Part shown: piece by piece, positions 43,260 to 54,650 of the stretch
How positions within the stretch are numbered: the stretch's first letter is position 1
How the letters are laid out: each line of letters begins with the position of its first letter
DNA from: Pseudomonas sp. LFM046
GTDB lineage: Bacteria; Pseudomonadota; Gammaproteobacteria; Pseudomonadales; Pseudomonadaceae
Direction of reading: 5' to 3'
DNA: 64,000 nt
NCBI RefSeq assembly: GCF_000949385.2
Contig: NZ_JYKO02000001.1
Coordinates: 5,540,678-5,604,677 of the forward strand
Notes under the pieces: generated by a model
Told to the model about the DNA's origin: nothing
Databases searched by the model: none
Seen by the model: only the letters and a program-made list of their open reading frames with translations
Made by a program: the position numbers and the translations under genes

Positions 43260-44180
43260 ATGTCCATCCAGCGCCTTCCCCCGCTCAATGCCGTCCGCGC
43301 CTTCGAGGCGGCCGCCCGGCTGGGCAGTTATGTCGCGGCCTCCAAGGTGCTGCATGTGACACAGCCGGCCATCGGCCGCCACGTGAAGCTGCTGGAGGAC
43401 TGGCTGGGCGTTCAGCTGTTCGAGCGCACCCCGCGCGGCGTCAGCCTGACCCCGGCCGGGCAGCGTTACTACGCGAAGATATCCACAGCCCTGCAGCAGA
43501 TCGCCGACGCCGGCCACGAGCTCGCCCCCGGCGGCACGGCGCGCTGGCTGAAGATCATGGTGGTGCCGGCCTTCGCCAAGCGCTGGCTGATGCCGCGCCT
43601 GGAAAGCCTGCGTCAGCAGCGGCCGGGGCTGAAGGTCGCGGTCGAGCCCAACCCGACCTTCACCGAGGTGGACGGCAAGATTGCCGACCTGGGCATCGTC
43701 TACGGGCTGCCGGGGGTCTATCCGCAGTGCCACAGCACCCTGGTGCGCCCGGCGGTGTTCCCGGTCTGCTCACCGTCCTACCTGGCCGAGCACGGCGCGC
43801 TCGCCAGCGTGGGCGACCTGGCACGGCACAAGCTGATCCACGTGGACGACGGCGAATGGTGGAACCTCTGGTTGTCCACCGTCGGCCTCGCGCTTCGGGT
43901 GAGTTCGGATGTGCTCTACGTCAGCAATGACCACGCCCTGTCGATGGCCGAGTCCGGCCACGGCATCGCCCTGGCCAACGCGGTGCTGGTGAAGCACCAG
44001 TTGGCAGCCGGCACCCTGGTGCGCCCCCTGGCAGAGGAAGTGCAGCTGGAGAGCTATCAGCTGCTGCTGCCCCCGGGACCGGTGAGCGCCGACGTGGAGT
44101 GGTTCGAAGGCTGGATTCGCGCGGCGCTGCAGGAGGAGTTTTCAACCAGCACGGGCCGCGTGACCGAGTCGACTGAATAA
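43260..44180 (+). CDS. LysR family regulator of the importer-amidase-malonate operon
   Basis: 306 aa. The N-terminal winged helix (residues 6-65, LPPLNAVRAFEAAARLGSYV then VTQPAIGRHVKLLEDWLGVQ and FERTPRGVSL) and periplasmic-binding-like effector domain match the GcvA-like LysR subgroup. It is divergent from the ATPase gene with a 218-bp gap, the classic layout for control of a neighbouring catabolic operon. The effector is unknown; the imported compound or malonate would be natural candidates. Confidence 0.88.
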   Translation: MSIQRLPPLNAVRAFEAAARLGSYVAASKVLHVTQPAIGRHVKLLEDWLGVQLFERTPRGVSLTPAGQRYYAKISTALQQIADAGHELAPGGTARWLKIMVVPAFAKRWLMPRLESLRQQRPGLKVAVEPNPTFTEVDGKIADLGIVYGLPGVYPQCHSTLVRPAVFPVCSPSYLAEHGALASVGDLARHKLIHVDDGEWWNLWLSTVGLALRVSSDVLYVSNDHALSMAESGHGIALANAVLVKHQLAAGTLVRPLAEEVQLESYQLLLPPGPVSADVEWFEGWIRAALQEEFSTSTGRVTESTE

Positions 44181-44216
44181 CTAGGCGAGGCGTCCCAACA
44201 ACTTTCCGCGGTTGAA

Positions 44217-45185
44217 TCAGCCGCGCGGGGCGTAGGCGAAGACGTCGGCGCGCATCTGATGGGAGTCCATCCCGGCTGCCACCAGGGCATCCAGAGTGGC
44301 GTAGACCATGGCGGGCGAACCGCTGGCGTAGACGTGCAGGTTGCGCAGGTCGGGGAAGTCTTCACACACCACTTCGTGCAGCATCCCGCAACGGCCCTGC
44401 CATCCGCACTGGTCGCTGACCACCTTGTGCAAGACCAGGTTGTCCAGGCGCTGCCAGTCCTCCCAGTGGGCCAGCTGGTAGAAGTCTTCCGGCTGGCGCA
44501 CGCCCCAGTAGAGGTGAACCGGGTGCTTGAAGCCGGTAGCGCGGCAGTGCTCGATCAGGCTGTGCATCTGGCCCATGCCGGTGCCGGCGGCGATCAGCAC
44601 CAGCGGGCCGTCGGGCAGCTCCGCCAGGTGGGTATCACCGAAGGGCATCTTCACCCGCGCGAAGCGGGTGCGCTGCAGTTGTTCCAGCAAGGCGACGGCG
44701 CTGTTCTCGCGGCCGAGGATGTGCAGTTCGATGTCGCGTCCGGCGCTGGGCGCCGAGGCCATGGAGAAGGCCGAAGACTCGCCGTCCTCACGTTCGATCA
44801 GCAGGTACTGCCCGGCGTGGTAGCGCAGCGGTTTGCCGGCCGGGGCACGCAGGCGCACGCGCCAGACATCGCCCCCCACCGGCACGCATTCGCTGAGCTG
44901 GCAGCTCAGCGAGCGCACCGGCAGTTCGCCCAGGGCCAGCACGCCGTCCCAGTGCAGCACGCAGTCTTCCAGGGGTTCGGCCAGGCAGGTGAAGAGTTCG
45001 CCCTGGGTCAGCTCGGCGCCGTTCTGGCGCACCCGCCCCTCCACCAGCAGGGCCGCGCAGATATGGCAGTTGCCATTGCGGCAGCTTTGCGGGCAGTCGT
45101 AGCCGAGCCGGCGCGCCGCATCCAGGATGCGCTCGTTGGGAGCGGTCTGGATGACCGCGCCGGAGGGTTGCAGGGTGACGCGCAT
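44217..45185 (-). CDS. 2Fe-2S flavin reductase-like oxidoreductase
   Basis: 322 aa from ATG 45185 ([20 protein letters not shown]). An N-terminal plant-type ferredoxin domain has the cysteine spacing YDCPQSCRNGNCHICAALL plus a later Cys. A flavin domain follows (YLLIEREDGESSAFSMASAP), then an NAD(P)H domain (VLIAAGTGMGQMHSLIEHC). It resembles CDP-6-deoxyglucoseen reductase and Fre-type flavin reductases. Its start overlaps the ubiD stop by one base (TGATG), so it is coupled to UbiD. It may supply reduced flavin or electrons in that pathway. Confidence 0.82.
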   Translation of the reverse strand: MRVTLQPSGAVIQTAPNERILDAARRLGYDCPQSCRNGNCHICAALLVEGRVRQNGAELTQGELFTCLAEPLEDCVLHWDGVLALGELPVRSLSCQLSECVPVGGDVWRVRLRAPAGKPLRYHAGQYLLIEREDGESSAFSMASAPSAGRDIELHILGRENSAVALLEQLQRTRFARVKMPFGDTHLAELPDGPLVLIAAGTGMGQMHSLIEHCRATGFKHPVHLYWGVRQPEDFYQLAHWEDWQRLDNLVLHKVVSDQCGWQGRCGMLHEVVCEDFPDLRNLHVYASGSPAMVYATLDALVAAGMDSHQMRADVFAYAPRG

Positions 45186-46651
45186 CAATCGATTCCCAGA
45201 GAAGACCACAGCTCATCGACGCGGCGCTTGACCGCTTCGTCCTGGACGATCACCCGGCCCCATTCGCGATTGGTCTCGCCGGGCCACTTGTGGGTGGCGT
45301 CCAGTCCCATCTTCGAACCGAGGCCGGAGATGGGCGAGGCGAAGTCCAGGTAATCGATCGGTGTGTTGTCGATCATCACCGTGTCGCGCTTGGGGTCCAT
45401 TCGCGTGGTGATGGCCCAGATCACGTCGTTCCAGTCCCGCGCATTGACGTCGTCGTCGGTGACTATGACGAACTTGGTGTACATGAACTGTCGCAGGAAC
45501 GACCAGACACCCAGCATTACGCGCTTGGCGTGGCCCGGGTACTGCTTCTTCATGGTCACCACCGCCATGCGGTAGGAGCAGCCTTCCGGCGGCAGGTAGA
45601 AGTCGACAATCTCGGGGAACTGCTTCTGCAGTATGGGCACGAAGACTTCATTCAGCGCCACGCCGAGGATGGCCGGCTCATCCGGCGGCCGACCGGTATA
45701 GGTGCTGTGGTAGATCGGCTTCTGTCGACGGGTGATGCGCTCGACGGTGAACACCGGGAAGCTGTCCACCTCGTTGTAGTAGCCGGTGTGGTCGCCATAG
45801 GGCCCCTCGTCAGCCATCTCGCCGGGATGGATCACCCCTTCGAGGACGATCTCGGCACTGGCCGGCACCTGCAGGTCGCTGCCACGGCATTTCACCAGTT
45901 CGGTGCGGTTGTCCCGCAGCAGGCCGGCGAAGGCGTATTCGGAAAGGGTGTCCGGCACCGGGGTGACGGCACCGAGGATGGTGGCCGGGTCGGCACCCAG
46001 CGCCACGGCGACGGGGAATGGCTGGCCGGGGTGCTTCGCGCACCACTCGCGGTAATCCAGCGCGCCGCCCCGGTGGCTCAGCCAGCGCATGATCACCTTG
46101 TTGCGGCCGATCACTTGCTGGCGGTAGATGCCGAGGTTCTGCCGCTCCTTGTTCGGGCCACGGGTGACGGTCAGGCCCCAGGTGATCAGCGGCGCGACGT
46201 CGCCGGGCCAGCAGGTCTGCACCGGCAGCTTCGAGAGGTCGACGTCATCGCCCTCCTCCACCACTTCCTGGCAGGGGCCATCCTTCAGCACCTTGGGCGC
46301 CATGGCGATGACCTTCTTGAAGATCGGCAGCTTGGACCAGGCGTCCTTCAGCCCCTTGGGCGGCTCGGGCTCCTTGAGGAACGCCAGCAACTTGCCGATT
46401 TCCCGCAGCTCACCGACGTCCTCGGCACCCATGCCGAGCGCCACGCGGCCAGGCGTACCGAACAGGTTGCCGAGCACCGGGATATCGAAACCGGTGGGCT
46501 TTTCGAAGAGCAGCGCCGGGCCTTGCTTGCGCAGGGTGCGGTCGCAGATTTCGGTCATTTCGAGGACCGGGGAAACCGGGGTAGCGATGCGTTTGAGCTC
46601 GCCACGCTGTTCCAGGCCGCTGATGAATTCGCGCAGATCGCGATACTGCAT
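45185..46651 (-). CDS. ubiD: 4-hydroxy-3-polyprenylbenzoate decarboxylase
   Basis: 488 aa from ATG 46651 ([20 protein letters not shown]). Diagnostic stretches include [20 protein letters not shown], the [20 protein letters not shown] region, [20 protein letters not shown] and the metal/prFMN-binding [20 protein letters not shown]. UbiD removes the carboxyl group from the prenylated ring in ubiquinone synthesis and needs prenylated FMN made by UbiX, which is not in the window. Confidence 0.94.
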   Translation of the reverse strand: MQYRDLREFISGLEQRGELKRIATPVSPVLEMTEICDRTLRKQGPALLFEKPTGFDIPVLGNLFGTPGRVALGMGAEDVGELREIGKLLAFLKEPEPPKGLKDAWSKLPIFKKVIAMAPKVLKDGPCQEVVEEGDDVDLSKLPVQTCWPGDVAPLITWGLTVTRGPNKERQNLGIYRQQVIGRNKVIMRWLSHRGGALDYREWCAKHPGQPFPVAVALGADPATILGAVTPVPDTLSEYAFAGLLRDNRTELVKCRGSDLQVPASAEIVLEGVIHPGEMADEGPYGDHTGYYNEVDSFPVFTVERITRRQKPIYHSTYTGRPPDEPAILGVALNEVFVPILQKQFPEIVDFYLPPEGCSYRMAVVTMKKQYPGHAKRVMLGVWSFLRQFMYTKFVIVTDDDVNARDWNDVIWAITTRMDPKRDTVMIDNTPIDYLDFASPISGLGSKMGLDATHKWPGETNREWGRVIVQDEAVKRRVDELWSSLGID

Positions 46652-46735
46652 GCTTGAGCCTCTTGGGGCGTGCAGGTCGGGGCGCAAAGTTTAGCGCCGA
46701 ACAAGGTTATTCAGAAGGACGAATGGCCAGTACAG

Positions 46736-46763
46736 AAACGCAAAGGCCGGGTTTCCCCGGCCC
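46736..46763 (-). terminator. Terminator after rho
   Basis: GGCCGGG and CCCGGCC form a 7-bp stem with a 4-base loop. On the minus strand it is followed by TTTGCGTTT, 20 bp past the rho stop. Confidence 0.65.
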
Positions 46764-46781
46764 TTGTGGCACATCCAAGAC

Positions 46782-48041
<1,260 letters not shown>

Positions 48042-48230
48042 AGGAATGACGTAGATAGAAATGGGGAAGGGAAAGCGTTGAGCTTTTTAGGCCGCGCCGC
48101 AGAGAAGGCGACAGGATCGCTGTGCTTATTCGAATTTGGAGTGCGTCGGCGACGGCGTGGAGGGCTGCGTAGAAAAAGCAGCGGTCCGAATTTAACACCG
48201 GGAATTCGGAGAGTCCAGTACCGCCCAATG

Positions 48231-48255
48231 AAAAAGCCCCGCATTTAGCGGGGCT
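48231..48255 (-). terminator. Terminator after trxA
   Basis: GCCCCGC/GCGGGGC with a 5-base loop, followed on the minus strand by TTTTT. Lies 50 bp past the trxA stop, so trxA and rho are probably separate transcripts. Confidence 0.85.
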
Positions 48256-48306
48256 TCTCCGGGACGCTTCTGATGGGCTTCCGGCACTGCCGGAAACCGC
48301 GCTGGA

Positions 48307-48633
48307 TCAGATGTTGGCGTCGAGGAAGGCAGCCAGTTGGGACTTGGACAGGGCGCCTACCTTGGTGGCTTCGACGTTGCCGTTCTTGAACAGCATCAGG
48401 GTCGGGATGCCACGCACGCCGTACTTCGGCGGGGTGTCCTGGTTCTCATCGATGTTCAGCTTGCAGACTTTCAGCTTGCCCTGATAGTCCTTGGCGATTT
48501 CGTCGAGGACAGGGGCAATCATCTTGCACGGACCGCACCACTCGGCCCAGTAGTCAACCAGCACCGCGCCATCGGCCTTGAGCACATCTTGCTCGAAGCT
48601 GGCATCGCTGACATTGGTGATGAATTCGCTCAT
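48307..48633 (-). CDS. trxA: Thioredoxin 1
   Basis: 108 aa with the active site WCGPCK (residues 32-37), the cis-Pro in [12 protein letters not shown] and the closing [13 protein letters not shown]. It is the general cytoplasmic disulfide reductant. Its position between rho and ppx matches Pseudomonas order. Confidence 0.98.
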   Translation of the reverse strand: MSEFITNVSDASFEQDVLKADGAVLVDYWAEWCGPCKMIAPVLDEIAKDYQGKLKVCKLNIDENQDTPPKYGVRGIPTLMLFKNGNVEATKVGALSKSQLAAFLDANI

Positions 48634-48994
48634 GGAAGTTTCTCCGTGGTTCGGAAGCGGAAAAGTGGAGCAATCATATCCCGGCTTCTCCGGGACCGAA
48701 AGCAGCGGCCGATTGAGCTTTGCTATGGCGTGATCGGGTAAAACTGATGAATGCGGTCCGCCGCGTCATTTCGTCACCCCGACGATTGCCCTTCCGGCGA
48801 TTCCCCGGCCCGGACAGCGCGCGACTGTCATATCCCACCTATATTGTGGTCAGCCAGCCATTTGCCAGATGAAACCGCGACCCGCACCGCCCTACCCGGC
48901 CCGCGCGTGACTGGTACGCCAGTACCTCGATTCGCGTTGGCTCGACCGGGCAACCATGGCAGGATTGCGCGGTTCAGCCTCGAGACCCGAAACC
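48634..48994. promoter_or_regulatory. Divergent trxA-ppx promoter region
   Basis: 361 bp without a convincing gene. It should contain the trxA promoter on the minus strand and the ppx promoter on the plus strand. CTGTCAT (48825-48831) equals one half of a Pho box, followed 9 bases later by TATATT (48840-48845), a possible -10. The second Pho half is poor, so PhoB control of ppx is only a possibility. Confidence 0.45.
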
Positions 48995-50497
48995 ATGCCG
49001 CAAAAGCCCGCCGAAATTCCCTCCCTGATCGCCGCCATCGACCTCGGTTCGAACAGCTTCCACATGGTGGTGGCCAAGGTCGATCACGGCGAGATCCGCA
49101 TCCTGGAACGACTCGGCGACAAGGTGCAGCTGGCAGCGGGACTGGACGAGCAACGCAACCTCAGCGAAGAGTCCATGCTACGCGGCCTCGAATGCCTGCG
49201 CCGCTTCGCCCAGATGATTGCCGGCCTGCCGGAAGGCGCGGTCCGCATCGTCGGCACCAACGCCCTGCGCGAAGCCCACAACCGTGCCGAGTTCATCCGC
49301 CGTGCCGAGGAAGTCCTCGGGCATCCGGTGGAAGTCATCTCCGGCCGTGAAGAAGCGCGCCTCATCTACCTGGGCGTTTCCCACACCCTGCCGGACGCCC
49401 CCGGTCGCCGCCTGGTGGTGGACATCGGCGGCGGCAGTACCGAATTCATCGTCGGCCAGCGTTTCGAATCGCAGCTGCGGGAAAGCCTGCAGATGGGCTG
49501 CGTCAGCTACACCCAGCGCTATTTCCGTGACGGCAAGATCACGCCGGCACGTTATGCACAGGCCTACACCGCCGCACGCCTGGAGTTGATGGGCATCGAG
49601 TACAGCCTGCGCCGCCTCGGCTGGCAGGAAGCCGTGGGCGCCTCCGGCACCATCCGTGCGGTGGGGCTCGCCATCCAGGCCGCGGGCCTGGGCAGCGGCG
49701 AGATCAACCCGGAAGGCCTGGCCTGGCTCAAGCGCAAGCTGTTCAAGATCGGCGATGTGGAGAAGCTCGACCTGGACGGCATCAAGCCCGATCGCCGCCC
49801 CATCTTCCCCGCCGGCCTGGCGATCACCGAGGCCCTGTTCGAGGCCCTCGAACTCAAGCGCATGACCCACTCCGAAGGCGCCCTGCGCGAAGGCGTGCTC
49901 TACGACCTGCTGGGCCGCCACCACCATGAGGACGTGCGTGAACGCACCCTGAGCGCGCTGATGGAGCGCTGCCACGTGGACCTGGAGCAGGCCGCACGCG
50001 TCGAAGCCAAGGCCCTGTCCGCCCTGGAACAGGTCGCCGACAGCTGGGGGCTGGACGATGACTGGCACCGCGACCTGCTGCTGTGGGGGGCGCGCATCCA
50101 CGAAATCGGCATGGACATCGCCCATTACCACTACCACAAGCACGGCGCTTACCTGATCGAGCACTCGGACCTTGCCGGTTTCTCCCGCCAGGACCAACTG
50201 ATGCTGGCCCTGCTGGTGCGCGGCCACCGCCGCAACATCCCCAAGGACCGCTTCGCCGAGTTCGGCGAGGAAGGCGTGAAGCTGCTGCGCCTCTGCGTGC
50301 TGCTGCGCTTCGCCATCCTCTTCCACCACATCCGTGGTACTTCGGCCATGCCCAGGGTGAAGTTGCACGCCTCGAACAACACGCTCGAGGTGCAGTTCCC
50401 CGAAGGCTGGCTGGAAGCCAACCCGCTGACCCAGGCGGACTTCGAGCAGGAAGCCGCGTGGCTGAAGCGCATCGAGTTCGAGCTGAAGGTCAGCTGA
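48995..50497 (+). CDS. ppx: Exopolyphosphatase
   Basis: 500 aa from ATG 48995 ([20 protein letters not shown]), which matches the known Pseudomonas Ppx start. The Ppx/GppA ATPase-like fold shows [50 protein letters not shown] and [14 protein letters not shown]; a C-terminal HD-like domain follows. It removes terminal phosphates from polyphosphate. It faces ppk across a shared terminator, opposing the synthesis enzyme. Confidence 0.95.
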   Translation: MPQKPAEIPSLIAAIDLGSNSFHMVVAKVDHGEIRILERLGDKVQLAAGLDEQRNLSEESMLRGLECLRRFAQMIAGLPEGAVRIVGTNALREAHNRAEFIRRAEEVLGHPVEVISGREEARLIYLGVSHTLPDAPGRRLVVDIGGGSTEFIVGQRFESQLRESLQMGCVSYTQRYFRDGKITPARYAQAYTAARLELMGIEYSLRRLGWQEAVGASGTIRAVGLAIQAAGLGSGEINPEGLAWLKRKLFKIGDVEKLDLDGIKPDRRPIFPAGLAITEALFEALELKRMTHSEGALREGVLYDLLGRHHHEDVRERTLSALMERCHVDLEQAARVEAKALSALEQVADSWGLDDDWHRDLLLWGARIHEIGMDIAHYHYHKHGAYLIEHSDLAGFSRQDQLMLALLVRGHRRNIPKDRFAEFGEEGVKLLRLCVLLRFAILFHHIRGTSAMPRVKLHASNNTLEVQFPEGWLEANPLTQADFEQEAAWLKRIEFELKVS

Positions 50498-50558
50498 TCA
50501 CTCGCCAGGCGGAGGAGGTCCACGCAGCGGACGTCCTCCAGGCCGAGTTATCCACAGC

Positions 50559-50591
50559 ATGAAAAACGGGGCCCGAAGGCCCCGTTTTCAT
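50559..50591. terminator. Bidirectional terminator between ppx and ppk
   Basis: GAAAAACGGGGCC and GGCCCCGTTTTC form a long stem with A- and T-rich ends on both strands, midway between the two convergent stops. Confidence 0.9.
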
Positions 50592-50599
50592 TTCCGCGA

Positions 50600-52822
50600 T
50601 CAGCGAGCGCTGATGGGCGGGTTGGTCAGCTTGTCCAGCAGCGTGGCCTGGGCATTGCGCGAGTTCTGATTGCCGCTCGGGCTGTTGCGCAGGTAGCGGC
50701 CGTCCGGCTGCAGCACCCAGCTCTGGGTGTTGTCGGTGATATAGGCCTCCAGCTCCTTCTTCACACGCGTGAGCAACTTCTTGCCCTCCACCGGGAAGCA
50801 GGTCTCGACGCGCATGTCGAGGTTGCGCTCCATCCAGTCGGCACTGGAGAGGTACATCTTCTCGTCGCCGTCGTTGAGGAAGTAGTAGATGCGGCTGTGT
50901 TCGAGGAAGCGGCCGATGATCGAGCGCACCTGAATGTTGTGGGACACGCCGGGAATACCCGGACGCAGGCAGCACATGCCACGCACCACCAGGTCGATAC
51001 GCACGCCACTCTGGCTGGCTTTGTACAGCGCGCGGATGACCTTGGGATCGGTCAGCGCGTTGACCTTGACCATGATGTGCGCCGGTTTGCCTTCGCTGGC
51101 GTGCTGGGCCTCGCGAGCGATCATGTCGAGCAGCGTCTTCTTCAGGGTGAAGGGCGCGTGCAGCAGCTTCTTCATGCGCAGGGTCTTGCCCATGCCGATC
51201 AACTGGTTGAACAGCTTGTGCAGGTCCTCGCAGAGCGCATCGTCGGCGGTGAGCAGGCTGTAGTCGGTGTACAGGCGCGCGTTGCCGGCGTGGTAGTTGC
51301 CGGTGCCGAGGTGGGCGTAGCGGCGCAGTTCACCATTCTCGCGACGCAGGATCAGCATCATCTTGGCGTGGGTCTTGAAGCCCACCACGCCGTAGATCAC
51401 CACGGCGCCCGCCTGCTGCAGGCGGCTCGCCAGCTGCAGGTTGGATTCCTCGTCGAAGCGCGCGCGCAGCTCGATCACCGCGGTGACTTCCTTGCCGTTG
51501 CGCGCCGCTTCCACCAGGGAGTCGACGATCTCGGAGTTGGCGCCGGCGCGGTACAGCGTCTGCTTGATGGCCAGGACGTTAGGGTCCTTGGCGGCCTGGC
51601 GCAGGAAGTCCACCACCGGGGTGAACGACTCGAAGGGGTGCAGCAGCAGGATGTCCTGCTTGCCCACCACGTTGAACAGGTTCTCGGCCTTCTGCAGCAA
51701 CTTGGGAATCAGCGGCGTGAAGGACGCGTGCTGCAGTTCCGGGTGGCTTTCCAGACCGGTGATGCTGAACAGGCGGGTCAGGTTCACCGGGCCGTTGACC
51801 TGGTACAGCTCGCTCTCGGCGAGACCGAACTGCTTGAGCAGGTAGTCCGAGAGATGTTTCGGGCAGGTATCGGCCACTTCCAGGCGCACGGCGTCACCGT
51901 AGCGGCGCGAGAACAGTTCGCCGCGCAGGGCGCGCGCCAGGTCGTCGACGTCTTCGGTGTCCACCGAGAGGTCGGCGTTACGGGTCAGGCGGAACTGGTA
52001 GCAACCTTTCACCTTCATGCCGGGGAACAGGTCATCGGCGTGGGCGTGGATCATCGAGGACAGGAAGACGAAGTTGTCCCCCGGCCCGCCGATATCCTCG
52101 GGAACACGGATCACCCGCGGCAGCAGGCGCGGCGCCGGGATGATGGCGAGGCCCGAGTCGCGACCGAAGGCGTCCACGCCTTCCAGCTCGACGATGAAGT
52201 TGAGGCTCTTGTTCACCAGCAGCGGGAAGGGGTGCGTCGGGTCCAGGCCGATGGGGGTGATGATCGGCGCGATCTCGTCGCGGAAGTAGCGGCGCACCCA
52301 GCTCTTCAGCTTGGTGGTCCAGTAGCGGCGGCGGATGAAGTTGACCTGATGCTTGGCCAACTCCGGCAACAGGATGTCGTTGAGGATGCTGTACTGGCGA
52401 GCGACCTGCTCGTGTACCAGCTCGCCGATGCGCGCCATGGCCTGATGCGGCAGCAGGCCGTCAGCACCCGCCTGCTCGCGGGCGAAGGTGATCTGCTTCT
52501 TCAGGCCGGCGACGCGGATCTCGAAGAACTCGTCGAGGTTGCTGGAGAAGATCAGCAGGAACTTCAGACGTTCCAGCAGGGGATAGGACTCATCCAGCGC
52601 CTGTTCCAGCACGCGAATGTTGAACTGCAGCTGGGACAGTTCACGGTGGATGTACAGGCTGGTGTCATCCAGGCTCGGTATCACCAGGGGAGCCGGTGCG
52701 GGCGCCGGGACCGGCACCGCGTCGACGACGGGTACCTCCGGAGCCGACGGCGCCACCGGGAGTTCGGTGGCTTCCGTCAAGGGTTCGAGCAATGCGCTGG
52801 GGTTGAGTCCTTCGGTGTTCAT
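50600..52822 (-). CDS. ppk: Polyphosphate kinase
   Basis: 740 aa. The Ppk1 domains N, H, C1 and C2 are recognisable from IHRELSQLQFNIRVLEQALD, DPTHPFPLLVNKSLNF, and the phosphohistidine region IELRARFDEESNLQLASRLQ; THAKMMLILRRENGELRRYA contains the catalytic histidine. It makes polyphosphate from ATP. An acidic, Pro/Ala-rich extension of about 50 residues precedes the conserved core. It lies 20 bp downstream of hemB. Confidence 0.96.
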   Translation of the reverse strand: MNTEGLNPSALLEPLTEATELPVAPSAPEVPVVDAVPVPAPAPAPLVIPSLDDTSLYIHRELSQLQFNIRVLEQALDESYPLLERLKFLLIFSSNLDEFFEIRVAGLKKQITFAREQAGADGLLPHQAMARIGELVHEQVARQYSILNDILLPELAKHQVNFIRRRYWTTKLKSWVRRYFRDEIAPIITPIGLDPTHPFPLLVNKSLNFIVELEGVDAFGRDSGLAIIPAPRLLPRVIRVPEDIGGPGDNFVFLSSMIHAHADDLFPGMKVKGCYQFRLTRNADLSVDTEDVDDLARALRGELFSRRYGDAVRLEVADTCPKHLSDYLLKQFGLAESELYQVNGPVNLTRLFSITGLESHPELQHASFTPLIPKLLQKAENLFNVVGKQDILLLHPFESFTPVVDFLRQAAKDPNVLAIKQTLYRAGANSEIVDSLVEAARNGKEVTAVIELRARFDEESNLQLASRLQQAGAVVIYGVVGFKTHAKMMLILRRENGELRRYAHLGTGNYHAGNARLYTDYSLLTADDALCEDLHKLFNQLIGMGKTLRMKKLLHAPFTLKKTLLDMIAREAQHASEGKPAHIMVKVNALTDPKVIRALYKASQSGVRIDLVVRGMCCLRPGIPGVSHNIQVRSIIGRFLEHSRIYYFLNDGDEKMYLSSADWMERNLDMRVETCFPVEGKKLLTRVKKELEAYITDNTQSWVLQPDGRYLRNSPSGNQNSRNAQATLLDKLTNPPISAR

Positions 52823-52842
52823 CTGCAGTTCCTGGGGGGAGT

Positions 52843-53907
<1,065 letters not shown>

Positions 53908-54089
53908 TTATGACCGAATGGTAACAATCGGGGACAGCGACCCGTGGTCGCGTCGACAGGCGCAATGCGCATTGCAGATGATTTGGGGGTTGTCCGGGGT
54001 CAACGTGACATCGTTCGGCGAGGCCCGGAGCTTTTCCCGGGGCGCCATCCCGGTTAGGCTTCGCGTTCATTTCGCTGCGCAACCCAACC

Positions 54090-54650
54090 ATGCTGCAACA
54101 ATTTCTCCAGGATTTCGGCTACTTCGCCCTCTTCCTCGGTACCTTCTTCGAGGGTGAGACGATCCTGGTCCTGGCCGGCTTTCTCGCCTTCCGGGGCTAC
54201 ATGGACATCAACGCCGTCGTGGCTACGGCGTTCTTTGGCAGCTATGCCGGCGACCAGCTCTGGTACTACCTTGGCCGTCACAAGGGCCGCCAGATCCTCT
54301 CCCGTAAACCGCGCTGGCAGGCGATGGGTGACCGCGCCCTGGCCCACATCCGCCGCCACCCTGACATCTGGGTCCTGAGTTTCCGCTTCGTCTATGGCCT
54401 GCGCACGGTGATGCCGGTGGCCATCGGCCTGTCCGGCTACCCGCCCCTGCGCTACCTGATCCTCAACGGCATCGGCGCTCTGATCTGGGCCCTGGCCCTG
54501 GGCTTCGCCGCCTTCCATTTCGGCGCTGTGCTCGAAGGCATGCTGGGCAACCTCAAGCGCTACGAGCTGATGGTCCTCGGCGGCCTGCTGGCCATCGGCG
54601 GCCTCCTCTGGCTGCGGCGCCGCCTGCGCAACAACGGCAAGACCACCTGA
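54090..54650 (+). CDS. DedA family membrane protein
   Basis: 186 aa with a DedA/VTT domain: FLGTFFEGETILVLAGFLAF near the start, the GDQLWYYLGRHKGRQIL motif, and the conserved FRFVYGLRTVMPVAIGLSGY arginine region. Four or more hydrophobic helices. DedA proteins are linked to membrane lipid (undecaprenyl phosphate or phospholipid) transport and proton homeostasis. Its stop abuts that of the convergent hydroxylase gene, with no gap. Confidence 0.88.
   Translation: MLQQFLQDFGYFALFLGTFFEGETILVLAGFLAFRGYMDINAVVATAFFGSYAGDQLWYYLGRHKGRQILSRKPRWQAMGDRALAHIRRHPDIWVLSFRFVYGLRTVMPVAIGLSGYPPLRYLILNGIGALIWALALGFAAFHFGAVLEGMLGNLKRYELMVLGGLLAIGGLLWLRRRLRNNGKTT

Noticed and set aside
50547-50556. TTATCCACA, a DnaA-box match, after ppx (another within the thioesterase gene near 58006)
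   Set aside because: Isolated single boxes with no AT-rich unwinding region and no dnaA/dnaN/gyrB neighbours; not an origin.
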